Position numbers and translations under genes: made by a program | Part shown: piece by piece, positions 18,196-26,681 of the stretch | Numbering within the stretch: position 1 is the stretch's first letter | Layout of the letters: the number at the start of each line of letters is the position of its first letter | Source: Phenylobacterium zucineum HLK1 | GTDB lineage: Bacteria > Pseudomonadota > Alphaproteobacteria > Caulobacterales > Caulobacteraceae | NCBI RefSeq assembly: GCF_000017265.1 | Contig: NC_011144.1 | Span: 992,001-1,056,000, forward strand | Length of the DNA: 64,000 bases | Reading direction: 5' to 3' | The notes under the pieces: model-generated | Seen by the model: only the letters and a program-made list of their open reading frames with translations | Told to the model about the DNA's origin: nothing | Database searches by the model: none

Positions 18196-18225
18196 TTAAG
18201 GAGCGTTAAAAACCGCTTCTTAACC
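18196..18225 (+). promoter_or_regulatory. Cluster of TTAA motifs ahead of fliL, possible CtrA site
   Basis: Three TTAA motifs occur at 18196-18199, 18206-18209 and 18220-18223, the last as TTAACC. The first pair is spaced by 6 rather than the canonical 7 bases and the second pair by 10, so none is a textbook CtrA box. They lie 47-76 bp upstream of the preferred fliL GTG start, where a CtrA-dependent promoter is known for fliL in Caulobacter. Binding is inferred from position and half-site density only. Confidence 0.45.
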
Positions 18226-18271
18226 AAACGGGGCCATGCGTGGACGGGCTAGGATTCTAAGGAACGCGCGC

Positions 18272-18877
18272 GTGGCCAAGGAGAAGGTCAAGGAGGCGCC
18301 GGAGGGCGAGACTCCCGCCGAGGGCGAGGAGGGCGAAGCTCCGCCGGCCAAGAAGAAGCTTCCGCTGAAGCTCCTGATCATCGGCGGCGTCGCGGCCGTG
18401 CTGGTGCTCGGCGGCGGCGGCGGAGCCGCGTTCTTCCTCCTCAAGCCCAAGCCCGACGCCGCGGCCGAGCACGGCGGCGAGGCCAAGGCCAAGAAGAAGG
18501 ACAAGAAGGGCAAGGAGGAGAAGGGCAAGGAAGGCGAGGGCGGCGGCGCCCAGGTCCGCGAAGGCCCCGACGGGGTGGTGTTCTACACCATGCCCGACGT
18601 CGTGGTGAATATGCAGACCGCCGACGGACGGCCGACCTTCCTGAAGCTCAAGCTCACGCTCGAGCTCCCCGACCACGAGGCGGTGGAGACCCTCGATCCG
18701 AACATGCCGAGGCTGCAGGACATGTTCCAGAGCTTCCTGCGCGAGCTGCGGCCCGAGGACCTCGCCGGCAGCCAGGGCAGCTACCAGCTGCGGATGGAGA
18801 TCCTGCGCCGGGTCAACCTGGTGATCGCCCCGTCCAAGGCCAACGCCGTCCTCATCGAGGAGATGCTCATCAACTAG
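18272..18877 (+). CDS. fliL: Flagellar basal body-associated protein FliL
   Basis: A protein of 201 residues from GTG 18272 (VAKEKVKEAPEGE). An in-frame ATG at 18236 exists, but AAGGA at 18259-18263 is well placed for the GTG. A charged cytoplasmic N-terminus is followed by one membrane segment (LLIIGGVAAVLVLGG), a lysine-rich linker and the periplasmic FliL domain (DVVVNMQTADGRPTFLKLKL). The linker is unusually Lys/Glu/Gly rich. FliL surrounds the stator units and supports torque. It is the first gene of a rightward operon with fliM. Confidence 0.93.
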   Translation: MAKEKVKEAPEGETPAEGEEGEAPPAKKKLPLKLLIIGGVAAVLVLGGGGGAAFFLLKPKPDAAAEHGGEAKAKKKDKKGKEEKGKEGEGGGAQVREGPDGVVFYTMPDVVVNMQTADGRPTFLKLKLTLELPDHEAVETLDPNMPRLQDMFQSFLRELRPEDLAGSQGSYQLRMEILRRVNLVIAPSKANAVLIEEMLIN

Positions 18878-18909
18878 GGCCGCAAGGCCCCGGCTGAGAT
18901 CCGGATCCC

Positions 18910-19986
18910 ATGAGCGAAGACACCGAAGCCACTTCCACGATGGACGACGCCGGCGCCGGCGCCTGGGCCGAGCCCAAAGGCGGCGGCGACGGCATGGTCG
19001 GCTCCGAGCGCATCCTGAACCAGGACGAGATCGACAGCCTGCTGGGCTTCGACCTCTCGGACGACGAGGTTTCGGAACGCACCGGCATCCGCGCGATCAT
19101 CAACTCGGCGCTGGTCTCGTACGAGCGCCTTCCGATGCTGGAGATCGTCTTCGACCGCCTCGTGCGGTTGATGACCACCTCGCTGCGGAACTTCACCTCG
19201 GACAACGTCGAGGTGAGCCTCGACAACATCTCCTCGATCCGCTTCGGCGACTACCTCAACTCGATCCCGCTGCCGGCCATCCTGTCGGTGTTCCGCGCCG
19301 AGGAGCTGAACAACTACGGTCTGCTGACGGTCGATTCGAACCTGATCTACTCGATCGTCGACGTGCTGCTGGGCGGCCGCCGCGGCACCGCGGCCATGCG
19401 TATCGAGGGCCGGCCCTACACCACCATCGAGCGGGTGCTGGTCCAGCGGATGGTCGAGGTCGTCCTGGCCGACGCGCGCGAGGCGTTCGAGCCGCTGACG
19501 CCGGTCAGCTTCACCCTGGACCGCCTGGAGACCAATCCGCGCTTCGCCGCCATCGCCCGGCCGGCCAACGCCGCCATCCTGGTGAAGCTGCGGATCGACA
19601 TGGAGGACCGCGGCGGGCGCATCGAGCTGTTGCTGCCCTACGCCACGCTCGAGCCCATCCGGAAGATGCTGCTGCAGCAGTTCATGGGCGAGAAGTTCGG
19701 CCGCGACAACATCTGGGAAAGCCACCTGGCCACCGAGCTGTGGACCACCAACATGGAGGTCCGCGCCGTGCTCGACGAGCAGCAGGTCAGCCTGCAGAAG
19801 GTGCTCGACCTGAAGGTCGGCGACACCCTGATGCTGAACGCCACCCCGGACAGCCTGATCGAGCTGCGCGCCGGGGCGATCCCGCTCACCCGCGGCCGCA
19901 TGGGCCGCCGCAACCACCACATCGCCGTCAGGGTCGAGGCGCCGCTGTCGCCGCACGCCCGCAAAGCCGTCACGAGGATCGCATGA
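18910..19986 (+). CDS. fliM: Flagellar motor switch protein FliM
   Basis: A protein of 358 residues. After an Asp/Glu-rich N-terminal region of about 40 residues comes ILNQDEIDSLLGF, then the middle CheC-like domain (SIRFGDYLNSIPLPAILSVF) and the C-terminal SpoA domain (VSLQKVLDLKVGDTLMLNAT). It forms the switch part of the C ring and binds CheY-P. The stop overlaps the next ATG (ATGA). fliN is not adjacent. Confidence 0.97.
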   Translation: MSEDTEATSTMDDAGAGAWAEPKGGGDGMVGSERILNQDEIDSLLGFDLSDDEVSERTGIRAIINSALVSYERLPMLEIVFDRLVRLMTTSLRNFTSDNVEVSLDNISSIRFGDYLNSIPLPAILSVFRAEELNNYGLLTVDSNLIYSIVDVLLGGRRGTAAMRIEGRPYTTIERVLVQRMVEVVLADAREAFEPLTPVSFTLDRLETNPRFAAIARPANAAILVKLRIDMEDRGGRIELLLPYATLEPIRKMLLQQFMGEKFGRDNIWESHLATELWTTNMEVRAVLDEQQVSLQKVLDLKVGDTLMLNATPDSLIELRAGAIPLTRGRMGRRNHHIAVRVEAPLSPHARKAVTRIA

Positions 19987-20549
19987 GCGCCATCGGCCTG
20001 ATCATGAACCTGGTCCTGGCGGGCCTGCTTGTCGCCGCCCTGGGCCTCGGGATGCGTCTGAACCGCCGCCTCAAGGCGCTGCGCGACAGCCACGACGGCT
20101 TCGCCACCGCCGTCGCCGAGCTGAACGCCGCCGCCGAACGGGCCGAGCAGGGCCTGGCCGACCTGCGCGCGGCCACCGACGAGGCGACCGACGCCCTGGC
20201 CGACCGCATCGAGAAGGGCCGGGCCCTGGCCGCCAAGCTGGAGCGGCTGATCGCCCAGGCGCCCGCCCAGGCGCCGGGGCGCGCCCGCCCGTCCGTCGAG
20301 GCCGGGTCCGAGATCGAACCCGACCGCGACGCCGAGCGCAGGCTGGGCGCCCTGCTGGCCGCCGCCCGCGAGGCCCGCGCCAAGCCCGAGCGGCTGGTGC
20401 GCCGCGAGCCGCTGGCCGCTCCCCTGGCGGCTCCCCTGGCCGCTCCCCTGGCCGCCCCCCGTCCTGCGGCCAGCCCCGCGGCGAATCTCGACGACGACCT
20501 CTTCGAGGACGCGCCGCTGACCCTGACCAGCTTCGGAGCCCGCCGGTGA
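19983..20549 (+). CDS. DUF6468 membrane protein of the fliL-fliM operon, candidate flagellar positioning protein
   Basis: A protein of 188 residues whose ATG overlaps the fliM stop. One N-terminal membrane segment (MNLVLAGLLVAALGLGM) is followed by a helical, probably coiled-coil region (HDGFATAVAELNAAAERAEQ onward), then a low-complexity Ala-Pro-Leu segment, and a conserved-looking acidic end (NLDDDLFEDAPLTLTSFGAR). The bitopic layout, proline-rich part and place right behind fliM match what I recall of Caulobacter PflI, a protein needed to place the flagellum at the pole, so it may be its homologue. Homology is inferred from context and architecture, not from an alignment. The Pro-rich part is built of 12-bp DNA repeats. 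Confidence 0.75.
   Translation: MSAIGLIMNLVLAGLLVAALGLGMRLNRRLKALRDSHDGFATAVAELNAAAERAEQGLADLRAATDEATDALADRIEKGRALAAKLERLIAQAPAQAPGRARPSVEAGSEIEPDRDAERRLGALLAAAREARAKPERLVRREPLAAPLAAPLAAPLAAPRPAASPAANLDDDLFEDAPLTLTSFGARR
20415..20460 (+). repeat. 12-bp tandem repeat inside the DUF6468 gene
   Basis: About three and a half copies of the unit GCCGCTCCCCTG, with one substitution in the second copy. Being a multiple of three, the array keeps the frame and encodes repeated Ala-Ala-Pro-Leu. Slippage here would change linker length without inactivating the protein. Confidence 0.85.
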
Positions 20550-21367
20550 AGTCCATGCCCCGCATCCTGCCGCTGGTGGGCGTCGCCGCCGGCGGGGTTC
20601 TGGCGATCAACGCCCTGTCCGGCGCCAAGGACCTCCCGAGCCTCGTCTCGGGCGCCCGCGCGTTCGCCGAGGAGGCCGTGAAGGGCGCTCCGCCGGCCAA
20701 GGGCGGGAAGGCCGCCAAGGACGAGGCCGCCGACGCCGCGACAGGCGAGGCGAAGGACGCCGCCGCCCTGCCCGCGCCGGCCATCGCGCCCAAGCCGGTC
20801 TGCGCGCCTACCGCCGCCGAGCTCGCCAAGCAGGCCGGCCTGTCGCCCGCCGAGCTGCAGGTGCTGCAGAGCCTGGGCGAACGCCGGGGCGTGCTGGACC
20901 AGCGCGAGAACGACCTCAACACCCAGCTCGCCCTGATGGCCGCCGCCGAGGCCAAGCTGGACGCCAAGATCAAGGCGCTGAACGGCCTCAAGGGCGAGGT
21001 CCAGGGGCTGCTCACCGAGGCCGACAACAAGGAAGCCGCCGAGATCGACCGCCTGGTGAAGGTGTTCGAGGGCATGAAAGCCAAGGACGCCGCGCCGCGC
21101 TTCACCGCCCTCGACGACTCGGTCCGGCTGCCGATCGCCGCCAAGATGAAGGAGCGGGCGCTCTCGGCGATCATCGCCCAGATGCCGGCCGCCGAGGCCA
21201 AGAAGCTGACCGAGGGCCTCGCCAAGCGCTTCACCGACGCCCAGGCCGCCGCGGCCAAGGCGCAGGCGCTTGCCCAGAACAGCGCCCAGCCGGCGGCTCC
21301 GCCCGCCAAGGCGGCGCCGGCGCCCCGCGCGCCCGCCGCCGCGACGCCGCCGCCGAAAGCCGGCTGA
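20546..21367 (+). CDS. motE: MotE-family flagellar motor/stator support protein
   Basis: A protein of 273 residues from GTG 20546, which overlaps the previous stop (GTGA); ATG 20555 is the alternative. A signal or membrane anchor (ILPLVGVAAGGVLAINAL) is followed by an Ala/Lys-rich segment, a coiled coil (SLGERRGVLDQRENDLNTQL and on) and an MgtE-N-like end (LPIAAKMKERALSAIIAQMP). This is the architecture of alphaproteobacterial MotE, a periplasmic chaperone of MotC in rhizobia. In Caulobacterales the partner is unclear because MotC is not typical there. It is co-transcribed with fliL, fliM and the DUF6468 gene. Confidence 0.8.
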   Translation: MKSMPRILPLVGVAAGGVLAINALSGAKDLPSLVSGARAFAEEAVKGAPPAKGGKAAKDEAADAATGEAKDAAALPAPAIAPKPVCAPTAAELAKQAGLSPAELQVLQSLGERRGVLDQRENDLNTQLALMAAAEAKLDAKIKALNGLKGEVQGLLTEADNKEAAEIDRLVKVFEGMKAKDAAPRFTALDDSVRLPIAAKMKERALSAIIAQMPAAEAKKLTEGLAKRFTDAQAAAAKAQALAQNSAQPAAPPAKAAPAPRAPAAATPPPKAG

Positions 21368-21371
21368 CCCG

Positions 21372-24320
21372 ATGAGCCTGCGCCGCGCCCTGCGTTCCGG
21401 CGTCGCCGCCGCCTGCATCGCAGGCGTGGCGGCGCCTGCGGGCGTGGCTGCGCCGGCGGCCACGGCGGTGGCGAACGGGCCGCTCGACGTGCGGGTGGCC
21501 CAGGCCGAGGCCTTCTCGCGGCTGGAGTTCCACTGGAAGGGCGGGGCCAGCGTCTCGTCGCGGCGCGAGGGCCAAGTCCTCGTCCTGACCTTCAGCCGCG
21601 ACGCCGACCCGGACATCTCGCGGCTGCGCACCTCGCCGCCGCGCTGGATCAAGACCGCCGAGAAACGGCGGGTCGGCGGGCGCCTGCAGCTGGCGATCAC
21701 CCTGGCCGACGACGCCGACGCCAAGGTCGGCGCCGCCGACGGCGCCCACTACGTCAACGTCTTCGAGAAGCCCCCGGCGCCGGACGCCCAATCCGCCGAG
21801 GTGGCCCAGGTCGAGCCCGAGCCCCAGCGTCCGAACCCCCTGCCGCCCGGCGGGATCGTGAAGATGGACGTCAAGGTCGCCGCCGGCCAGGCGCAGCTGT
21901 CCTTCACCTGGGCCAATCCGGCGGGCGCGGCGGTCTTCCGCCGGGGCGGCGCGGTCTGGGTGGTGTTCGACGCGCCCGCCAGCCTCGACGTCTCGGATGC
22001 GCCCAAGGGGCTGAAGCAGGTGACGGGCGTGCGCGCTTTCAAGGGCGCCGACCACGCGGCCCTGCGCATCGACGCGCCGAAGGACATCCCGGTCTTCGCC
22101 ACCGCCGTCGGCAACACCTGGACGATCGCCTTCGGCCCCGGACCGCAGTCCCAGCCCGGAATCGTCCGCCTGGGCCGCGAGCCGGCCGGCGGGCCGCCCG
22201 TCGTCAAGGCGCCGGTCGCCGGCGCCACGCGCGTGGTGCGGATCGCCGATCCGGTGGTCGGCGACGCCCTGACCGTGGTGACCGCCCTCGGCCCCGCCAA
22301 GGGCCTGCCCAGCCGGCGCGACTACGTCGAGATGGCGCTGCTGCCGTCGGTCCAGGGCCTGGCCGTGGAGTCCTTCATCGAGGACCTGTCAGTGGCCCGC
22401 GACGGCGACATCGTCCGCATCGGCAGCGCCCAGGGGCTGACCCTGTCGCCCGCCTGGGCGATCCGCGACAAGGTCCAGGCCGAGCTCGGGGCGCCCAAGC
22501 CCGCCGCCATGCCGGCGCTGATCTCCGAGGAGTGGGCGAAGACCGGGGAGGGCGGCTTCCTCGAACGCTACAGCGCCCTGCTGTCCGCCGCCGCGGCCGA
22601 GGGCGGCAACAAGGAGCGCGGGGCGCCGGTGTCGGCCCGGATGGCCTTCGCCCGCTTCCTGGTGGGCTCGGAGCTGTCGTTCGAGGCGATCGGCGTCCTG
22701 AACGCCATCGCGCGCGAGCATCCCGAGATGCTCGACGATCCCGAATTCCGCGGCCTGCGCGGCGTCGCCCGGGTGCTGGCCCGGCGCTACAAGGAGGCCG
22801 AAGCGGACCTGTCCACCCCCGCACTCACCGGCGACCCCTCCAGCGCCATGTGGCGCTCGTACGTCGCCAGCCAGCTGGCCCATTGGCCGGACGCGCGGGC
22901 ACAGTTCGGCCGGGGCGCGGAATCGTTCGCCCTGTTCTCGCCCAAGTGGAAGGCGCGCTTCGCCAGGGCCGAGGCCCAGGCCTCGCTCGCCCAGGGCGAC
23001 CTCGTGGGCGCCGAGGCGCGCATCCGCCTCGCGCTGCAGGAGAAGGCCGGCTCGGTCGAGGAGCTGCACAGCCGGCTGGTCCAGGCCCGCATCATCGAGC
23101 TTCAGGGCGCCAAGGATCGCGCCCTGCGCATCTACGCCGCCATCGCCCGGGCCCCGGTGGATTCGATCTCGGCGCCGGCGGTGCTGCGCGCCACCCAGAT
23201 CCGGCTCGAGACCGGCAAGCTCACCCCGCTGCAGGCGGCCACCGTCTTCGACGGCCTGCGCTACCGCTGGCGGGGCGACGCCACCGAGCTCGAGACCATC
23301 CGCGCGCTGGGCAACCTCTACCTCGACCAGGGCCGCTACCGCGAGGCGCTGGAGGCGCTGCGGACCGCGGGCGGGCGCCTGCCCGACCTGCCCGAGGCGC
23401 TGCAGCTCCAGGCCGACCTTTCGGCCGCCTTCCGGGCCCTGTTCCTCGACGGCATGGCCGATGGGCTCGAGCCGGTGCAGGCCCTGGCGCTGTTCTACGA
23501 CTTCAAGGATCTGACCCCGATCGGCGCGGACGGCGACCTGATGGTCCGGCGGCTGGTGCGCCGCCTGGTGGACGTCGACCTGCTGCCCCAGGCCGCCGAG
23601 CTCCTGAAGTACCAGGCCGAGAACCGCCTCGACGGCGTGCCGCGCGCCCAGGTCTCCACGGACCTGGCCCTGATCTACCTGATGGACCGCAAGCCCGAGG
23701 CCGCCCTGCAGGCGATCAACGCCTCGCGCACCACCGTCCTGCCGACCGCGCTCAACACCGAGCGCCGCCAGATCGAGGCCCGGGCCTGGGCGGCGCTGGG
23801 CCGCTTCGAGAGCGCCCTCGAGATCATCGAGCGCGACCAGTCGCGCGAGGCGCAGGAGCTGCGCGCCGAGATCACCTGGAAACAGAAGAACTGGACCGCC
23901 GCCGGCCCCCTGTTCGAGAAGTCGCTGGGCGAGCGCTGGAAGAAGCCCGAGCCGCTCACCGCCGAGGAGGAGGGCAAGCTGCTCCGCGCCGGCGTCGCCT
24001 ACAGCCTGGCCGGCGACGAGGCGGCGCTCGCGAGGCTGGAGCGCCAGTACGCCGGCTTCTACGAGAAGGCCAACAATCCCGAGGCGCTCAAGATCGCGCT
24101 GTCCGGCGCGCCGTCGGGCCGCCTCAGCGTCGCCGACTTCGGCCGGGTCAGCGCCGACAACGAGGCGTTCGCCGGCTGGGTCGCCCGCATGAAGGACCGC
24201 TTCAAGGCCAAGCCCTCGCCCACCGGCAAGCCGCCCGCGGGCAAGGCGTCCACCGACAAGCCCGCCCCCAAGCCCGTTCCTGGGCCCGCCGCGCCCGCGG
24301 CCAAGGCCGCCGCCAGCTAG
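21372..24320 (+). CDS. Large exported TPR protein in flagellar operon
   Basis: A protein of 982 residues from ATG 21372, 4 bp after motE. The N-terminus MSLRRALRSGVAAACIAGVA is a Sec signal. Residues about 40-330 are beta-rich with two similar segments (RLEFHWKGGASVSSRREGQV and QLSFTWANPAGAAVFRRGGA) that look like an internal duplication. From about residue 430 to the end the protein is helical with TPR-like repeats (YKEAEADL, YLDQGRYREALEALRTAG). The C-terminal tail is Lys/Pro/Ala rich. It is probably periplasmic, and its operon suggests it supports flagellum or motor assembly; the function is not known to me. Confidence 0.8.
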   Translation: MSLRRALRSGVAAACIAGVAAPAGVAAPAATAVANGPLDVRVAQAEAFSRLEFHWKGGASVSSRREGQVLVLTFSRDADPDISRLRTSPPRWIKTAEKRRVGGRLQLAITLADDADAKVGAADGAHYVNVFEKPPAPDAQSAEVAQVEPEPQRPNPLPPGGIVKMDVKVAAGQAQLSFTWANPAGAAVFRRGGAVWVVFDAPASLDVSDAPKGLKQVTGVRAFKGADHAALRIDAPKDIPVFATAVGNTWTIAFGPGPQSQPGIVRLGREPAGGPPVVKAPVAGATRVVRIADPVVGDALTVVTALGPAKGLPSRRDYVEMALLPSVQGLAVESFIEDLSVARDGDIVRIGSAQGLTLSPAWAIRDKVQAELGAPKPAAMPALISEEWAKTGEGGFLERYSALLSAAAAEGGNKERGAPVSARMAFARFLVGSELSFEAIGVLNAIAREHPEMLDDPEFRGLRGVARVLARRYKEAEADLSTPALTGDPSSAMWRSYVASQLAHWPDARAQFGRGAESFALFSPKWKARFARAEAQASLAQGDLVGAEARIRLALQEKAGSVEELHSRLVQARIIELQGAKDRALRIYAAIARAPVDSISAPAVLRATQIRLETGKLTPLQAATVFDGLRYRWRGDATELETIRALGNLYLDQGRYREALEALRTAGGRLPDLPEALQLQADLSAAFRALFLDGMADGLEPVQALALFYDFKDLTPIGADGDLMVRRLVRRLVDVDLLPQAAELLKYQAENRLDGVPRAQVSTDLALIYLMDRKPEAALQAINASRTTVLPTALNTERRQIEARAWAALGRFESALEIIERDQSREAQELRAEITWKQKNWTAAGPLFEKSLGERWKKPEPLTAEEEGKLLRAGVAYSLAGDEAALARLERQYAGFYEKANNPEALKIALSGAPSGRLSVADFGRVSADNEAFAGWVARMKDRFKAKPSPTGKPPAGKASTDKPAPKPVPGPAAPAAKAAAS

Positions 24321-24347
24321 GGCGACGCCGCCGCCCGGCCGCGCGGG

Positions 24348-25148
24348 TTAGCCGGCGCCGCTTCCCCGCTGGAAGCTCTCGACCAGGCTGCCGGCCACCA
24401 GCCGCCAGCCGTCCACCAGCACGAAGAAGATCAGCTTGAAGGGCAGGCTCACCGTCACCGGCGGCAGCATCATCATGCCCATGCTCATCAGCACGCTGGC
24501 GACCACCAGGTCGATCACCAGGAACGGGATGAACAGCAGGAAGCCGATCTCGAAGGCGCGCTTCAGCTCCGAGATCATGAAGGCCGGCGTGACCACCCGC
24601 AGGGGCGTGTCCTCCATGGTCGCCGGCCGGGGGATACGCGACAGGCGCACGAACAGGGCCAGGTCCTCCGGGTCCACCTGGGAGAGCATGAAGGTCTTCA
24701 CCGGCGCGCCCGCCGCATCGAAGGCCTGCGGAAGCTCGATCTGCTGGTCGAGCAGCGGCTTCACGCCCTCCTGGTACGAGCGCTCGAAGGTGGGGCCCAT
24801 GACGATGGCGGTCAGGAACAGGGCCAGCGAGATGATCACCGCGTTGGGCGGGCTCTGCTGAACGCCCAGGGCGGTCCGCAGCAGCGACAGCACGACCACG
24901 ATCCGCACGAACGAGGTGGTCATGATCACGATCGAGGGGGCCAGCGACAGGACCGTCAGCAGGCCGACCAGCTGGACCACCCGTTCGGTCAGGCCCGCCC
25001 CGGTGCCGAGGTCGATGTTCAGCGCCTGGGCCGCCGCGGCGGCGGGGAAGAACAGGGCGGCGAAGGTGGCCACGGCGGCCAGCATGGCCGCCTTGCGCCA
25101 GTCCTCGGCCGACAGGGCGCAGGTCGAGCGGTAGAGCTCTCGCAGCAT
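24348..25148 (-). CDS. fliP: Flagellar export gate protein FliP
   Basis: A protein of 266 residues from ATG 25148. A cleavable signal-like N-terminus (AMLAAVATFAALFFPAAAAA) precedes the conserved core: SFVRIVVVLSLLRTALGVQQ, PPNAVIISLALFLTAIVMGP and the C-terminal PFKLIFFVLVDGWRLVAGSL. FliP forms the pentameric core of the type III export gate with FliQ and FliR. The start overlaps the fliO stop by one base (TGATG). It is convergent with the large TPR gene, 27 bp apart. Confidence 0.97.
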   Translation of the reverse strand: MLRELYRSTCALSAEDWRKAAMLAAVATFAALFFPAAAAAQALNIDLGTGAGLTERVVQLVGLLTVLSLAPSIVIMTTSFVRIVVVLSLLRTALGVQQSPPNAVIISLALFLTAIVMGPTFERSYQEGVKPLLDQQIELPQAFDAAGAPVKTFMLSQVDPEDLALFVRLSRIPRPATMEDTPLRVVTPAFMISELKRAFEIGFLLFIPFLVIDLVVASVLMSMGMMMLPPVTVSLPFKLIFFVLVDGWRLVAGSLVESFQRGSGAG

Positions 25149-25420
25149 CAGCGGCCGTCCGTCTTCGCATCGCCCAGGAGGCGGCCTTCGCCCAGCAGCA
25201 GCAGCCGCTCGCGCCCGTCGCAATCCACGATCACGAGCCGGCGCGCGGGATCCAGCACCAGGGTCTCGACGATCTTGAGCCGGCGCTCCTTGCGCTGGAC
25301 GTGGCCGAACCGGGCCAGGGCCTCGGGCCCGTAGCGCCGCAGCGCCACGGCGGCCAGGCCTATCAGCCCCAGGGTGATCGCGAGCGCGAAGAAGGCTCGA
25401 AGGAGGGAGGTGAGATCCAT
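25148..25420 (-). CDS. fliO: Flagellar biosynthesis protein FliO
   Basis: A protein of 90 residues from ATG 25420 (MDLTSLLRAFFALAITLGLI). One membrane segment near the N-terminus is followed by a basic linker (RKERRLKIVETLVLDPARRL) and the short beta domain typical of FliO (LVIVDCDGRERLLLLGEGRL). FliO helps assemble the FliP ring. It is divergent from flgB, with 81 bp between them that hold a full CtrA box. Confidence 0.92.
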   Translation of the reverse strand: MDLTSLLRAFFALAITLGLIGLAAVALRRYGPEALARFGHVQRKERRLKIVETLVLDPARRLVIVDCDGRERLLLLGEGRLLGDAKTDGR

Positions 25421-25471
25421 GGGCGCTTCTGCGGCGGAGGTCCTTTGTCGCCCCAATCGCGCCTGAGTCTC

Positions 25472-25487
25472 TTAAGAGCCGATTAAC
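25472..25487. promoter_or_regulatory. CtrA box between fliO-fliP and flgB-flgC-fliE
   Basis: The sequence TTAAGAGCCGATTAAC matches the CtrA full site TTAA-N7-TTAAC exactly. It is 15 bp ahead of the flgB ATG and 52 bp ahead of the fliO ATG, in an 81-bp gap between divergent operons. CtrA, the master cell cycle regulator, activates early flagellar genes in Caulobacter. The short distance to flgB means the flgB transcript start would need to be very close to the ATG, or that the site mainly serves fliO-fliP. Confidence 0.8.
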
Positions 25488-25501
25488 CCTGTTTATTCAC
25501 C

Positions 25502-25921
25502 ATGATGGCCATGAACTTGGCCGAAATCCCGCTGTTCCAGATGCTGCGAGGCCGGCTCAGCCACCTCACCGAGCGCCAGAAGGTGATCGCCCAGAACGTG
25601 GCCAACGCCGACACCCCCGGCTACGTCCCGCAGGACGTCGGGCCGTTCGGCTTCCGCACGCGGCTGCAGGTGTCGGCGGCGATGGCCGCCACCCAGCCGG
25701 GCCACATGCAGCCGAAGAACGCCCGCAGCCCCTCGGCCGCGGCCTACAAGGCCCGGGAGACCGCCAGCTCCGAGACCACGCTCAACGGCAACGCCGTCGT
25801 GCTGGAGGAGGAGATGATGAAGATGGCCGAGGCGCGCATCAACTACGACGCGGCGATCGGCTACTACCAGAAGTCCCTGGGCATCCTGCGGCTGGCGACC
25901 AAGCCCGCGGGTCGCGCCTGA
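25502..25921 (+). CDS. flgB: Flagellar proximal rod protein FlgB
   Basis: A protein of 139 residues; a second ATG at 25505 is an equally possible start. The rod motif is AQNVANADTPGYVPQD and the C-terminal helix is EARINYDAAIGYYQKSLGIL. FlgB forms the base of the rod on the MS ring. flgC follows 20 bp later. Confidence 0.96.
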   Translation: MMAMNLAEIPLFQMLRGRLSHLTERQKVIAQNVANADTPGYVPQDVGPFGFRTRLQVSAAMAATQPGHMQPKNARSPSAAAYKARETASSETTLNGNAVVLEEEMMKMAEARINYDAAIGYYQKSLGILRLATKPAGRA

Positions 25922-25941
25922 TGCGCAAGGAAGGCTGACCC

Positions 25942-26358
25942 ATGCCCCGCTCCCTCTCGGGCGTCGCCCAGGCGATCGCCGCCTCCGCGCTCCGGGCCCA
26001 GCAGGCCCGCATGCGGATCATCGCCGAGAACCTGGCCAACGCGAACTCCACGGCCAAGGTCCCGGGCGGCGATCCCTACCGGCGCCAGGCGCCCGTGTTC
26101 GAGCCGACGCGGGTCGCGGGCGCCGCCCAGGGCGTGCGGATGAGTCGGGTCGAGCCCGACCAGAGCGCGTTCCGGATGGAGTACGACCCGGGCCACCCGT
26201 CCGCCGACGACCGCGGCTACGTGAAGCTGCCGAACGTGAACTCGCTGGTCGAGGCCATGGACATGCGCGAGGCGCAGCGTGCCTACGAGGCCAACCTCAA
26301 CGTCATCGAGACCGCGCGGGCCATGGAGACGCGCACGCTCGACCTGCTCAAGAAGTGA
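25942..26358 (+). CDS. flgC: Flagellar proximal rod protein FlgC
   Basis: A protein of 138 residues. The rod motif appears as AENLANANSTAKVPGGDPYR, and the C-terminal helix as LVEAMDMREAQRAYEANLNV. It forms the proximal rod with FlgB and FlgF. It lies between flgB and fliE, the conserved flgB-flgC-fliE order. Confidence 0.97.
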   Translation: MPRSLSGVAQAIAASALRAQQARMRIIAENLANANSTAKVPGGDPYRRQAPVFEPTRVAGAAQGVRMSRVEPDQSAFRMEYDPGHPSADDRGYVKLPNVNSLVEAMDMREAQRAYEANLNVIETARAMETRTLDLLKK

Positions 26359-26369
26359 GGGTTTAGGCG

Positions 26370-26681
26370 ATGATCACGCCGCTCGCCGCCGCGAAGGCCT
26401 ACGCCGCCGCCCAGAAGACCATGGGCCTCGAGGGCGCCGGCGGCGTCACCGAGCCCGGCGCGGGTCCGGGCTTCGGCGAGATCCTGAAGGCCGCCATGGG
26501 CGACGCCATCCAGGCCTCGCGCCAGGCCGAGACTCAGATGGCCGCCCAGGTTCAGGGCAAGGCCGAGCTTGTCGACGTGGTGACCGCCATCTCGGCGGCC
26601 GAGGCCAGCCTCGAGACCGTGCTGGCCGTCCGCGACCAGGTGATCAGCGCCTACAAGGAAATCCTGCAGATGCCGATCTGA
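26370..26681 (+). CDS. fliE: Flagellar hook-basal body protein FliE
   Basis: A protein of 103 residues. The C-terminal helices [20 protein letters not shown] and [20 protein letters not shown] are the family signature. FliE joins the MS ring to the rod and is an early export substrate. It is 11 bp after flgC and ends the operon. The 90 bp after it are GC rich with a 6-bp hairpin but no T-run. Confidence 0.95.
   Translation: MITPLAAAKAYAAAQKTMGLEGAGGVTEPGAGPGFGEILKAAMGDAIQASRQAETQMAAQVQGKAELVDVVTAISAAEASLETVLAVRDQVISAYKEILQMPI

Noticed and set aside
18236..18271. ATG 18236 as the fliL start
   Set aside because: No ribosome site ahead of it, while AAGGA is ideally placed for GTG 18272; the extra 12 residues are not typical of FliL.
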